Source of the DNA: Pontixanthobacter rizhaonensis
Lineage (GTDB): Bacteria > Pseudomonadota > Alphaproteobacteria > Sphingomonadales > Sphingomonadaceae
Direction: 5' to 3'
Length of the DNA stretch: 64,000 nucleotides
Assembly (NCBI RefSeq): GCF_012972675.1
Contig: NZ_JABCRE010000002.1
Coordinates: 1,539,001-1,603,000 of the forward strand
Each line of letters begins with the position of its first letter. Position 1 is the stretch's first letter. The notes under the pieces are model-generated. The model ran no database searches and was not told the DNA's origin. It saw nothing but the letters and a program-made list of their open reading frames with translations. Shown piece after piece: positions 1-8,965 of this stretch. The position numbers and the translations under genes were made by a program.

Positions 1-2966
1 GTTGCCTGCAGCAAAATATTGCCGCCCGTACCGTTGCCGCCGTTCAAATCCTGCCCTGTGGAACGCGCGTTCAGATCGCCGCGGCCGCCAGAAATCGTAG
101 CGCCATTTTGCGATGTTAGTGTGATATCGCCAGCAACGAAATCGTTACCGCCCCCGGCACCGAACGATGCCGCACCACTTGGTGATGCAATGGTTTCCAG
201 ATTGATACTGCCGAAGGAAATCGATGAATCGTCTGCCAAAATAGAGATCGATCCAGCGTAATTATCAGCTGTTTGAGACCCATCTTGAGCAACCGCTTGA
301 ACCCGCAATTCGTTATCTACGGTCAAGCCACCAGCCGCGCCTGTTCCAGTTGCCGTGACATTGACAACCGTGGCCCCGGTATCCGCGACAATTCCCGCGG
401 TTGACGTGATAATAGTCAGATCATCCGTGATCCTGAGGAGTGTGTCAGTGCCACTGACTGCAACATCTACCGTTCCGCGTACAGCATCACCGGCGATGGA
501 GACGCCCACCGCATCAAAACTGCCACCAGAAATCGTCTCTGCATCAACGAATGTCGTACCAAATGTGTGTGTTCCGGCAGTCACATCAATATTTGCAGAA
601 CCACCGGTAGCAGTGGTCACTTGAGCAACCGTATTGTCAGTTCCGGACGACCCTTCTGCCCGTACACTCAGGAACAGCGACCCAGCAGTGGCTTGTCCGC
701 CTGCAAGGTCAAGAACAACCGATCCGCCTGTGCTTGTATTGCCAAGCAAACCGGAACCGCCAGCTGTGTCCTTTCCTTCTTGGGCAGAAACCCCGCTGGC
801 ATCCAAGGTCAAAGAACCGGTCACATCGAGAGTACCCGACGTGACAGACAGATTGACCTGCCCGCCAGTGGATGATCCGTTTTGGTTTTCGCCTTTGCCG
901 CCTTGCCCTGATGCATCCAGCAGCAGACTGCCGCCAACATTGAGCGCACCGTCATTTTCAACGGTCAGGGTGATTGTACCGCCAGCAGCATCTTCGCCTA
1001 TGCCTGTGCCGCCATTATTGCGGAAAGTCGCAAAATCATCTCGTCCATTGCCGCTGGCATCAATGATCAAATTGCCACCAATATTGATCTGACCGGCATC
1101 GGAAGGGGCCGGAGGTGGAGGCGGACCGCCAGCTGAATTACCCTGTTCATTGCTGGCAGTAACGGTAATCGTTCCGCCGCTGGCACCAGCTGCTTCGGTG
1201 CTCAAAACAAGATCACCAGCGATATCGATGGTGCTGTTATCTTGCACCCCGATGACAATCGCGTTGTCTCCGGTGATGCTCAGATCATAATCGCCGCGCG
1301 CATCGCCGCCGGCTGTGAGCCTCGAATATTCCTGCGTCTGCGGGTTCAACCCGCGCTGGGTGAGATCGACGGTGTCACTGGCATAGACTTCTACATCCGA
1401 GGCGAGTGTCGCATTTTCGATCGCCACGGACGCATTGGCTACTGCGGTATCGCGTTCAATAGTGATACCGGGATTATCCAGCACACCATCCGTGGTGACA
1501 TCGGCACCGGCACTCAGAATAATGGTGCCATTATCGGTCCGCGATGCCATCGTGGCAGCGTCGAAACCAACCGACCCGCCAACCAGCATGGTCATGGCTT
1601 GGTTCTTGGGAACAGCAACCATGTAAATCGCGTGCCGATCGGCATTGACGATGCTGCCGTTGCCATTGACCGAAGCCTGACTGGCCGCTCCGCCAGTGGT
1701 TCCAGTGTGTACTATTCCGTTAGCGTCTTCACTGCCCAACCCGACGGCGATGTCGAACAAACCGTTGTTAATAGTCAATTGCGCTTGTTCGGCTGCTACA
1801 TAAGCAGCGGCGCCATTTACCCGAACCGTACCGCCCTGTTCAATCCGCGGCGCGACCACAGCGACATAGCTGTTTGTATTGTTGGCATTAATGCTGGCAC
1901 CATTTTCGATAACCACCGCGCTATCAGCGCTGCTGGCGCCCAAAAAGTTCATTTGGAAGCCGCCGCTATCGATGCTGTCCAACTGGCTGGTCGAAAGGAC
2001 CAAACTGCCAACATCAATGCTGGCGCCAGGGCCAAGGATTATCCCGCCAGCAGAATAGAACCAGACATTGCCGCCTGTAATGCCGCCGCTCAGAATAGTG
2101 CTGGTGATATCCCCGTCGATACGGATCGCACTATCAAACCCCGGAGTGAAAACCCGGTTTAGGACGGTAAAATCGCCCTGCGCACTGGTAAATTCGAGAT
2201 TGCCTCCAGCACCCAGGAAGGTGACATCCGTACCGGCTGTGCCAGCCGTAAAAGTTGTCCAATTGATGATCGCTTCGTTCGCGAACAGCTCGACAACGTC
2301 AGCGGCGATACCCGGCCGAAAATCCACCTCAGCGCCATCATAGGCAGCCTGCGCGAGCACATTGATGCCATTGGTGGTTGTGTTAAAATCAGTCGTCGCG
2401 ACCGAGTTAAACGGGGTGTTCTGGACCGAGTGCAAGCTCAGCCCATTGGGCTGCGTCGTGGCCGCTTTGGTCGATACAACCACCGGTTTTGGCAACGACT
2501 TTGGGGGTGGTCCACTATCCGCTGGCATTGACACGCGCGCTGGCGGAACATTTTCCGGGCTACCGCGCCCAGAAATACGCACTGGGGCAATTGTATCCAA
2601 CGTCACTGAACCAGAAATCCTCACCGGTGCGGTTCGTTGCAGACGCGGAGGAACAGTTGGCGCATCCAGAGTGACACCGCGCTGCGTAGTGTAATACTCC
2701 GACGCAATCGGCATTGGCGCTGATCGCACGGGTGCGGCGCTGGGAGGAGGTACAACCGGACGCTCAACAGGCAGCGTGACTTGCGCAGCACCCGGACCGG
2801 ATAAAGCAGGCGCCATTTGCGCCGACACCGGGACGGCCGCGCCAAAAGTACCCATACCAGCCAGCACGATTGCCGCAGCTATAGCGGAACCTGTGCCAAG
2901 CAAACCTCTTCGCCGGACTCGGCCAGATAGAAGCTTTTTCGCTTTGCTTTGCTGGTTCACACTCAT
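1..2966 (-). CDS. TpsA filamentous-haemagglutinin-like exoprotein (N-terminal 988 residues; C-terminus beyond the window)
   Basis: This frame is open on the minus strand from an ATG at 2966 to the window edge, so the C-terminus is missing. The ATG follows an AAAGGA ribosome site. Residues 1-50 form a long signal peptide: a basic start, then a hydrophobic core ending in VSAQ. A proline-rich stretch follows to about residue 175. Next comes a region resembling the TPS secretion domain of haemagglutinin-type exoproteins, with NEAIINWTTF and later GGIILGPGASIDVGSLVLST. The rest is Gly/Asn/Thr/Ser-rich beta-helix-like sequence with few charged or aromatic residues. TpsA proteins of this family are exported by Sec and then through a dedicated TpsB pore; the cognate pore is encoded 79 bases upstream. 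A small hairpin (GCGCC/GGCGC, 2982-2997) lies just before the ribosome site. The exoprotein could be an adhesin, a contact-dependent inhibition toxin or a structural filament; the missing C-terminus would decide. Confidence 0.85.
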   Translation of the reverse strand, partial: MSVNQQSKAKKLLSGRVRRRGLLGTGSAIAAAIVLAGMGTFGAAVPVSAQMAPALSGPGAAQVTLPVERPVVPPPSAAPVRSAPMPIASEYYTTQRGVTLDAPTVPPRLQRTAPVRISGSVTLDTIAPVRISGRGSPENVPPARVSMPADSGPPPKSLPKPVVVSTKAATTQPNGLSLHSVQNTPFNSVATTDFNTTTNGINVLAQAAYDGAEVDFRPGIAADVVELFANEAIINWTTFTAGTAGTDVTFLGAGGNLEFTSAQGDFTVLNRVFTPGFDSAIRIDGDITSTILSGGITGGNVWFYSAGGIILGPGASIDVGSLVLSTSQLDSIDSGGFQMNFLGASSADSAVVIENGASINANNTNSYVAVVAPRIEQGGTVRVNGAAAYVAAEQAQLTINNGLFDIAVGLGSEDANGIVHTGTTGGAASQASVNGNGSIVNADRHAIYMVAVPKNQAMTMLVGGSVGFDAATMASRTDNGTIILSAGADVTTDGVLDNPGITIERDTAVANASVAIENATLASDVEVYASDTVDLTQRGLNPQTQEYSRLTAGGDARGDYDLSITGDNAIVIGVQDNSTIDIAGDLVLSTEAAGASGGTITVTASNEQGNSAGGPPPPPAPSDAGQINIGGNLIIDASGNGRDDFATFRNNGGTGIGEDAAGGTITLTVENDGALNVGGSLLLDASGQGGKGENQNGSSTGGQVNLSVTSGTLDVTGSLTLDASGVSAQEGKDTAGGSGLLGNTSTGGSVVLDLAGGQATAGSLFLSVRAEGSSGTDNTVAQVTTATGGSANIDVTAGTHTFGTTFVDAETISGGSFDAVGVSIAGDAVRGTVDVAVSGTDTLLRITDDLTIITSTAGIVADTGATVVNVTATGTGAAGGLTVDNELRVQAVAQDGSQTADNYAGSISILADDSSISFGSINLETIASPSGAASFGAGGGNDFVAGDITLTSQNGATISGGRGDLNARSTGQDLNGGNGTGGNILLQA

Positions 2967-3045
2967 CGTCTTTTTCCTTTGGCGCCCAGATTGGCGCATT
3001 CAGTCACCATCAGTTACTTTCAGCAGGCTTTGCCTACTGTTCTCC

Positions 3046-4884
3046 TCACCGTCCCCAAGGGGCCAGTTGCACTGTCAAAGTCATGAGGATCCGCGCGTCA
3101 CCGCGCCCCGTTTGCAAGGGTGCCCGCTCCAACGGAACTGCCCCGTAAATATCGAGATATCCGTACCGGCCCAGCGTGGCCCGCACTCCGCCACCGGCAG
3201 AGGTAATGGTTTGCGGATCACCCGGAACATTCTTGTTGCTGACCGCCATTACGTCAAAAAAGCCGTAGGGCTGGACCGCATAACCACCGGGTGTTTCAGG
3301 GACCAATGAGCCGTAGGCGATTTCCAACTGACCGCCATACCCGCTATCCCCGATCACTGCACCGGGATCAAACCCGCGTCCGGAGGTATAGTTACCGCCG
3401 GAAATCTGCTCGAAACTCAACAAGGCATCGGGCGAATATTGGAACCGCGGCTTGAGAGAAAAAGCCAGTAACGGCGTGGGCCTGTAATCCAATTGCGCCT
3501 GTCCGCGCACGACAAAGGCGGTTGGGTCACCGTCCAATCGGGACAGCGGGATGGCCCCCACCGCAGTGCAATTCACAAACCCCGCGCCGCAGGATTCGCT
3601 GGCGCCCAACAGATCAAAGCCTTGGCGAACTTCTGCCGAACCGGCGATTGCCCAGCGCGGCTCAAACCCGGAATACCCGGCTACACCCCGCAAACTCGGT
3701 TCGTCGACCATATTGAAGTCCAGCCGCCCATATGCGACCCGCAAACGGTCCTGGCTCAGTGGTAATCCAGAAAATTCGACATCTTGATTGACGAAATCAG
3801 CCCCGAATGTGCCGATAAGGTTGCTCGTTTGACCCCGGTTGAAAGGGTATGAAGCATATAATGAACCGATCAGCGTTTCGGATTCAAACAGATCCGGCCC
3901 GGCAATGCCGGGGTTTGACCAGGCGAAGGTAAAATCACCGCCCAGCGTGAGGCCCTCGCTTCCGACACGAAACTCGTGGCCAGCCTGCACAACGCGTTGT
4001 TCTTCAAAATCAGAGGTTGTATAAAAGCTCAGCGTGGTCTGATCGCCCAATCCCGTCAGGCCGTTAAATTGTGCGCGGAGCAAACCCCCAAATCGGCCGA
4101 CCGAACGCGATCCCAAATTCTGGATATTGGCATCCGCTGTAAACGGCGTGTTGGTAACATTGAAAATCCCCACCACTTCACCCGGCTGGCGCTGCACGCT
4201 GCCGTCACCGCCGGTTGCGGGTTGCAATACCAAACGCACATCAAGCCCGGGAATATCCCGCGCGAGCAGCAAGTACCGCTCCGCTTCGTGGACATTAAAC
4301 ACCGGCTGATCCACCAGCCGGTCAATATACTTTTGCACTTGCTGGCCAGACTTCCCGGCATCGCCGCGTACCTGCACCGCAGTCATGCGCGCCAGTACAA
4401 CGTCAAATCGAACTGCGCCGCCTTCAATTTCTTGCGCGGGAACCTGGACAGCGGCGAGATACCCCGCTCCGCGCAATATGGTCGCGGCCCTGTCACGAAT
4501 ATCGCAGATCGCTGAAACGGGCAGTTCTTGGCCAATCAAGCCGCTATAGGATGGCGCCACAACAGTCCCATCAATCGCTTCAAGACCCGTGAATTGCGCG
4601 GCGGACAAGGTGAATGTCAGATCAGCAAATTGCGGAGCAGCAAGCGGACAAGGGGCCCGTTCAATATCGCCTTCGACGGCGACCGATTGCCCTTCGGTGC
4701 GCAACTGCGTTTCCAACCGGTCCCGCTGGATTTCCTCGCGCGTGGTCGGGGTCACTGCCTGCGCGAAGGCCGGTAGTGACCAGCCTAACAGAGCCAACGC
4801 CGACATCCCGGAAAAGGCAATTTGCTTTGCGGTCTGCCGACCCGAACGCATCATCATTTGTTGAATGTCTTTCTGCACAATCAT
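3046..4884 (-). CDS. TpsB/FhaC-ShlB-type outer-membrane transporter
   Basis: The 612-residue product is predicted to be the beta-barrel pore that exports the TpsA exoprotein encoded next to it. Residues 1-41 form a signal peptide ending LPAFA. A POTRA_2-like periplasmic region covers about residues 65-165 (CDIRDRAATILRGAGYLAAV). The remainder is a long amphipathic barrel with alternating aromatic residues. It ends in a strand-like segment after LTVQLAPWGR rather than in a terminal Phe. The length is usual for ShlB/FhaC proteins (about 550-600). The ATG at 4884 overlaps the stop of the upstream CHAT gene as ATGA, so translation is probably coupled. Methionines at residues 10-13 offer a shorter start and would leave the signal peptide intact. 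Family assignment is firm; the substrate is inferred from adjacency. Confidence 0.88.
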   Translation of the reverse strand: MIVQKDIQQMMMRSGRQTAKQIAFSGMSALALLGWSLPAFAQAVTPTTREEIQRDRLETQLRTEGQSVAVEGDIERAPCPLAAPQFADLTFTLSAAQFTGLEAIDGTVVAPSYSGLIGQELPVSAICDIRDRAATILRGAGYLAAVQVPAQEIEGGAVRFDVVLARMTAVQVRGDAGKSGQQVQKYIDRLVDQPVFNVHEAERYLLLARDIPGLDVRLVLQPATGGDGSVQRQPGEVVGIFNVTNTPFTADANIQNLGSRSVGRFGGLLRAQFNGLTGLGDQTTLSFYTTSDFEEQRVVQAGHEFRVGSEGLTLGGDFTFAWSNPGIAGPDLFESETLIGSLYASYPFNRGQTSNLIGTFGADFVNQDVEFSGLPLSQDRLRVAYGRLDFNMVDEPSLRGVAGYSGFEPRWAIAGSAEVRQGFDLLGASESCGAGFVNCTAVGAIPLSRLDGDPTAFVVRGQAQLDYRPTPLLAFSLKPRFQYSPDALLSFEQISGGNYTSGRGFDPGAVIGDSGYGGQLEIAYGSLVPETPGGYAVQPYGFFDVMAVSNKNVPGDPQTITSAGGGVRATLGRYGYLDIYGAVPLERAPLQTGRGDARILMTLTVQLAPWGR

Positions 4885-7800
4885 TGACCCACGACTGTTT
4901 CTGGAGAGGCACCATCACCGGCTGATACACCGCTTTCATGTGCCAAGGTGTTCCCTGACAACAGCGCGCGCTTGGCATCGCCAATCAAAGAGAATCCGGC
5001 CCAATAATACGGGTGGGATGTTTCAGGATCATCCATCAGTTTCTGCTGCGATCCCCGCAAAGCATCACCGATGGTTGCGGTCGCCCCCAGCCGGAACATT
5101 TCACTCATCAACCGTTCGGTCGCATCAAAATCGTCAGGCGCTGGCCAGTGACTTGCCAATACAGACCTGCCGCCAGCACCGATAAAGGATCGAACCAGCC
5201 CATCCAGCGCGGTGCCGCCGCCAGTAGACACACCCGCCGCGCGGGTTGCTTCAATACTGGCTTCACCGGCGGTATCGCAGGCAGACAGGATGATGATGTC
5301 GGCGTCTAAATTCAGCTCAAAAATCTCTTCAAACGACAAAAGCCCATCTGAAGTCCCACCGCCGAAGGATGTAACCAGCGCGGGATTCGCTGCACAGGAC
5401 GGATTGGGCGGAGTAACCAGACCATGCGTTGCGAAATGGACGATCCGGTACTCATCCAGGTCGGCCTTGCCCTTCACCGCCGCGTCGCTGAACGCTTCGC
5501 CCACGATCAAGTCGGAGCGGCTTTCACCAATCAATCCTTGTGCGGTAAATAGCTCTGCATCATCAATCGGACGATTCCACAATCCCGCATTCCAACCGCA
5601 TTCATTACTGCCGCTTGCCAGTACAGCCTGAACGGTTGGGGGCGGACTATCGCCGATTGGCTTGTTGCGGCCCATTCCAAGATATTGTTTCGCCCCGTTG
5701 GACGGATCAACCTTACGCGCATCAACGAATGCCTGCGCCGATACTGCCGTGCTGATTTTGCGGCCTTTTCCGAACCAATTGACGCCAGTGAAATCAAAAG
5801 CATCAGCGGCGGGATTATTCATCCGCGCCTGATACCTATCCACGGACGTTTGATCGGAAACCAGCACTTCCAGCGGCAGACGCAGCAAAGCCCCGTCTGG
5901 TTCGAATATTAGATGGTCAACATCCGCCAACCTGCCTGCAATAGGCGCGAATAAGTCCTGATAAAGCTTGTGCGCCTCACCCACTTCAAATGGGTACGTC
6001 ACATATTGGCCCGCTTCCAAAAGCGAGATGGAGGCGCGGATAATGTCGACCTGAAAATCAAGATCTTCTTTTGAAATATCCAACGGATAGGCCTGCGATC
6101 CGGCACCGTCTGTGTAGAACATGAACAGATCGTCACCCACGACCAATATACGCGCATAGGCCTCGCCAGCGTCCAAGGATTGTCTGAAGTCGGACAGCTC
6201 CAACGACCGCGCGGCGACGGCACGGTATTGGGGGTATTCACTCAGCTGCGCCTGTGTTTGCAATTGCGACTGCTGAAGCTGATCGATCTGTGCCGACAAT
6301 TCTGCACGCTGCGCTTGCACCTGCTCCGTCTGGCGAACCTTGGCCAGTGCCTCAAACCGAATGCGGAGCCGTTCAATGTCGCGGCCCAAATCAATCGATT
6401 GCCGGAACAAGCGCGCTGCATCATCAGAATTGGCGCTAAGCTCGCGGGCCAAAGTGGCCTGTGTTTCCGCAACACCCGGGCGGATCAAAACCTGCGCTGC
6501 TTTGAAGAAGTCAGCAGCCGCCGACGCGTCGGTACCGACTTGCGGTGCCAATACCCGGTAATAGGGGTTCAATTGGTTCGCAAAGCCGGAAATTGCATCG
6601 CGTTTGCCCACTGCATTGTCGATCACGCCCCGGTACAGGGCCATCGCTTCGTCATCGCGCTCCCTCCGCAGCAGAAACGCTGCGAGGCGGGCTTGCAAAC
6701 CGCTTACCGCGCGGCGATCCGGCAGTTGCTCCTCCAAAATCGACAACCCGTTGCGCAGATATGCCTCTGCGTCAGCCTGTTTGCCGCGCCGCTCAGCGAT
6801 AATTGCAAGCTCTGTAAGCGTTTGCGCGCGCAACCGGGCAATAGATGTGACCCGGCCATCGCGAACCGCAATCGCTCGGCTGTAAGATGTGATGAGGTCA
6901 TTGCGTGCTGCATCCAGCTGGCCATCAATTCGCCGCGCGGTGCCGCGCAATTGCAGCGCCTGGGCATCAATAATCTTAGCCCGTTCCTGCGGAGTAAGCT
7001 TCATCTCATCAACAAAGCCCAACAGGCTGGTGCCTTGCCCGGCCTGATTAATCCGCTCCGCCATGGGTAATGTGATAGCAAGTCCGCCGGGCTGGTCAGA
7101 AACCCCCAGAGTGTCATTCTCCAAAGGGCGCGACAGCCGTTCGATCGCCTCAGGATAGAACCCTTGATTGAGCAAATGAACGGCTTCAAAATTGCGCTGC
7201 AGACGGCCCGCAATCGGATCACCAACTGTCAAAGGCTCAGCCTCTGCAAACAACCTATTGGCCGATCCAAACTCGCCCAAATTGCTCTTCTGCAAGGCCC
7301 GGTTGATGATAAATTCTCCGGGATTAATCCCGGTATCAGGATCACTTTCAAGCCGTCTTTGCAGCGTCTCAAAATAGGCAGCAGCCTCTGCATATTCACC
7401 GCCAAGATTGCGGCGATACCCTTCCGCCAATGCCTGTTCTGGCTTCAATGTTTCAGCCTGAACGCGGGCGAATGACACCGGGTCCGCCACCGATGTGGAC
7501 GCTGCATCAATACTGCCGCGCGCAATGGCGTTATTTACGACAGACTTCAGCGCCAATAAGGTCGCATCGTCATAGGCGGTAAACCCGTCCGCCAAGAACG
7601 TCATATCACCGCGCTCTACGCTGAAGATCGACCACCCCAATTCAGTGCCATCGATAGAACATTCGCGAATTGTCAAACCATCCAGTGCGCTGCTGCGTTT
7701 AACATTCGCAGTGCAATTGATGAGCGATCTGCGCTGCCGTGCAATCACCTCGTAGGGATCATCGGCAATCGGCCTCTTAAACGCAAAGACTTCGCTAACA

Positions 7801-8063
7801 GGCTGCGCACTGTCGCGGCATACCACCGCCCAAGCCCGATCAAACATCGATTGTTTCGCCGGGCTTTCGACGCTGCGATCCTGAACTTGACAGAGAATGC
7901 CATTGCCGTCCCCGATCGGGAAACTATCGCGCAGCAGCACCGGCGCAGATTGCGCAGCAGCCGGTACACTAACCCCACACATGGCGGCAGCAAGCACGCT
8001 ACCAGCAAGTTTCGCGCGAACGAATGTCGATGTCTGTCGAACCAATATAAGCTCCATCCCCAA
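4881..8063 (-). CDS. Exported TPR-like/CHAT-domain protein (caspase-like peptidase fold)
   Basis: The 1060-residue protein starts with a signal peptide (about residues 1-38, ending VPAAAQ), so it is probably periplasmic or secreted. An unassigned domain with paired cysteines follows (about 45-195). A long helical region of TPR-like repeats comes next (about 205-600), including a Gln-rich coiled coil near 590-640. The C-terminal CHAT domain covers about 690-1035. The predicted His-Cys dyad is intact: His880 in HFATHG and Cys929 in LSACDT. The family's late motif is also present (SVLASHWPAPDD). CHAT domains belong to the caspase/separase clan of cysteine peptidases. The gene opens the operon and overlaps tpsB by four bases, which suggests a role in processing or handling the TpsA exoprotein; that role is inference. 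Confidence 0.85.
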   Translation of the reverse strand: MGMELILVRQTSTFVRAKLAGSVLAAAMCGVSVPAAAQSAPVLLRDSFPIGDGNGILCQVQDRSVESPAKQSMFDRAWAVVCRDSAQPVSEVFAFKRPIADDPYEVIARQRRSLINCTANVKRSSALDGLTIRECSIDGTELGWSIFSVERGDMTFLADGFTAYDDATLLALKSVVNNAIARGSIDAASTSVADPVSFARVQAETLKPEQALAEGYRRNLGGEYAEAAAYFETLQRRLESDPDTGINPGEFIINRALQKSNLGEFGSANRLFAEAEPLTVGDPIAGRLQRNFEAVHLLNQGFYPEAIERLSRPLENDTLGVSDQPGGLAITLPMAERINQAGQGTSLLGFVDEMKLTPQERAKIIDAQALQLRGTARRIDGQLDAARNDLITSYSRAIAVRDGRVTSIARLRAQTLTELAIIAERRGKQADAEAYLRNGLSILEEQLPDRRAVSGLQARLAAFLLRRERDDEAMALYRGVIDNAVGKRDAISGFANQLNPYYRVLAPQVGTDASAAADFFKAAQVLIRPGVAETQATLARELSANSDDAARLFRQSIDLGRDIERLRIRFEALAKVRQTEQVQAQRAELSAQIDQLQQSQLQTQAQLSEYPQYRAVAARSLELSDFRQSLDAGEAYARILVVGDDLFMFYTDGAGSQAYPLDISKEDLDFQVDIIRASISLLEAGQYVTYPFEVGEAHKLYQDLFAPIAGRLADVDHLIFEPDGALLRLPLEVLVSDQTSVDRYQARMNNPAADAFDFTGVNWFGKGRKISTAVSAQAFVDARKVDPSNGAKQYLGMGRNKPIGDSPPPTVQAVLASGSNECGWNAGLWNRPIDDAELFTAQGLIGESRSDLIVGEAFSDAAVKGKADLDEYRIVHFATHGLVTPPNPSCAANPALVTSFGGGTSDGLLSFEEIFELNLDADIIILSACDTAGEASIEATRAAGVSTGGGTALDGLVRSFIGAGGRSVLASHWPAPDDFDATERLMSEMFRLGATATIGDALRGSQQKLMDDPETSHPYYWAGFSLIGDAKRALLSGNTLAHESGVSAGDGASPETVVGQ

Positions 8064-8128
8064 GGAACTATGCCGGTGGCAGAATCACCACGGGCAGAGG
8101 CGAGCCCTCACCCGCCATATTGTCTATG

Positions 8129-8162
8129 CCTACGCCGTGGTTCGAAAAGGACGTAGGACGTA
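8129..8162. repeat. Short inverted and tandem repeats upstream of the CHAT-TPS operon
   Basis: Between the nitroreductase stop and the CHAT start there are 6-bp inverted arms CCTACG (8129-8134) and CGTAGG (8152-8157). They overlap two tandem copies of GGACGTA (8149-8162). They lie about 70-100 bases before the CHAT start codon and could be an operator or an mRNA leader structure. I see no strong sigma-70 promoter. Confidence 0.3.
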
Positions 8163-8244
8163 TCGGACAAAATCAGTTGATTTTTTAGATGTCGCAACCT
8201 GACACAGCTGGAACTGTAAAATGCGTCACGACAGCGACCTAAGA

Positions 8245-8919
8245 TTATTCAAAACCATGCCAGCTAACTGCCTCGTCCAGCTTCGCGCGGGCAACATCAA
8301 ACTGGTTTACCGGCGCATCAGGATCGCGATATCCGATAGCCATTGCGCAGAAAACGATATGATCGTCTGGAATGGGCATCGCATCGCGAATTTGCTTGGA
8401 ATACATCGCCCACGCCTCTTGCGCGCAGCTATCCAGCCCTTCCTCGCGCAGCAGCAACATAATGGTTTGTAGCCACATACCAATATCGGACCATTGCGGC
8501 GGCCCCATATATTTGGGCGTGTGGATCACCATCATCACCGGCGCACCAAAACAACGGAAATTATTGGCGAACCACATCAAGCGGCCCATCTTGTCATCGC
8601 GCGCAATATCCAGCGCAGCGTACATATCTTCGCCCACCCCGCGGCGGCGCTGTTCATAGGCACCGTCCAAATCTTTGGGATAAATGTCATATTCGGGCGA
8701 CCAGCTGTCTTTGCCCTTCGGCAGTTCCTCAGCCACAGCATCGAGCAGCCCCTGCATTGGCGCACCTGTCAGGACCTCCGCATTCCACGGCTGGGTGTTA
8801 CCGCCCGATGGAGAGCGCTGGGCCTTTTGGAGAACCCGCTCCAGGATTTCGCGATCAACCGGAGTGTCGAGAAACGCTCGCACGGAACGACGGGATTGGA
8901 CGGCTTCGGTTGTGTTCAT
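8245..8919 (-). CDS. Nitroreductase-family FMN oxidoreductase
   Basis: The product is 224 residues, starting at MNTTEAVQSRRSVR and preceded by an AGAGGG ribosome site. The frame runs open further upstream to 9030, but that extension would overlap cobT and lacks family similarity. SRRSVRAF near the N-terminus and SPSGGNTQPW around residue 41 are the usual FMN-contact segments. AMAIGYRDPDAPVN near the C-terminus is also typical of the NfsA/NfsB superfamily. These enzymes transfer electrons from NAD(P)H to nitroaromatics, quinones or enones; the substrate cannot be read from sequence. The gene sits 46 bases downstream of cobT. I considered BluB, the DMB synthase of the same superfamily, and do not support it. 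Confidence 0.85.
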   Translation of the reverse strand: MNTTEAVQSRRSVRAFLDTPVDREILERVLQKAQRSPSGGNTQPWNAEVLTGAPMQGLLDAVAEELPKGKDSWSPEYDIYPKDLDGAYEQRRRGVGEDMYAALDIARDDKMGRLMWFANNFRCFGAPVMMVIHTPKYMGPPQWSDIGMWLQTIMLLLREEGLDSCAQEAWAMYSKQIRDAMPIPDDHIVFCAMAIGYRDPDAPVNQFDVARAKLDEAVSWHGFE

Positions 8920-8965
8920 TGGGCCCTCTGTCTTTCGATAGCTACTGGCACACAAGCTTACGCCA

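Noticed and set aside
1242-2162. A 306-codon open frame on the plus strand within the TpsA region.
   Set aside because: It is the exact antisense register of the tpsA codons; its composition mirrors the Gly/Thr/Asn-rich repeat protein. No ribosome site or recognisable domain was seen.
6180-7070. A 296-codon plus-strand open frame inside the CHAT gene.
   Set aside because: It is a shadow of the helical region, rich in Cys/Arg/Leu with no family pattern.
8245-8919. BluB (dimethylbenzimidazole synthase) suggested by closeness to cobT.
   Set aside because: The sequence has general nitroreductase features but not the BluB pattern I would expect; adjacency alone is weak evidence.
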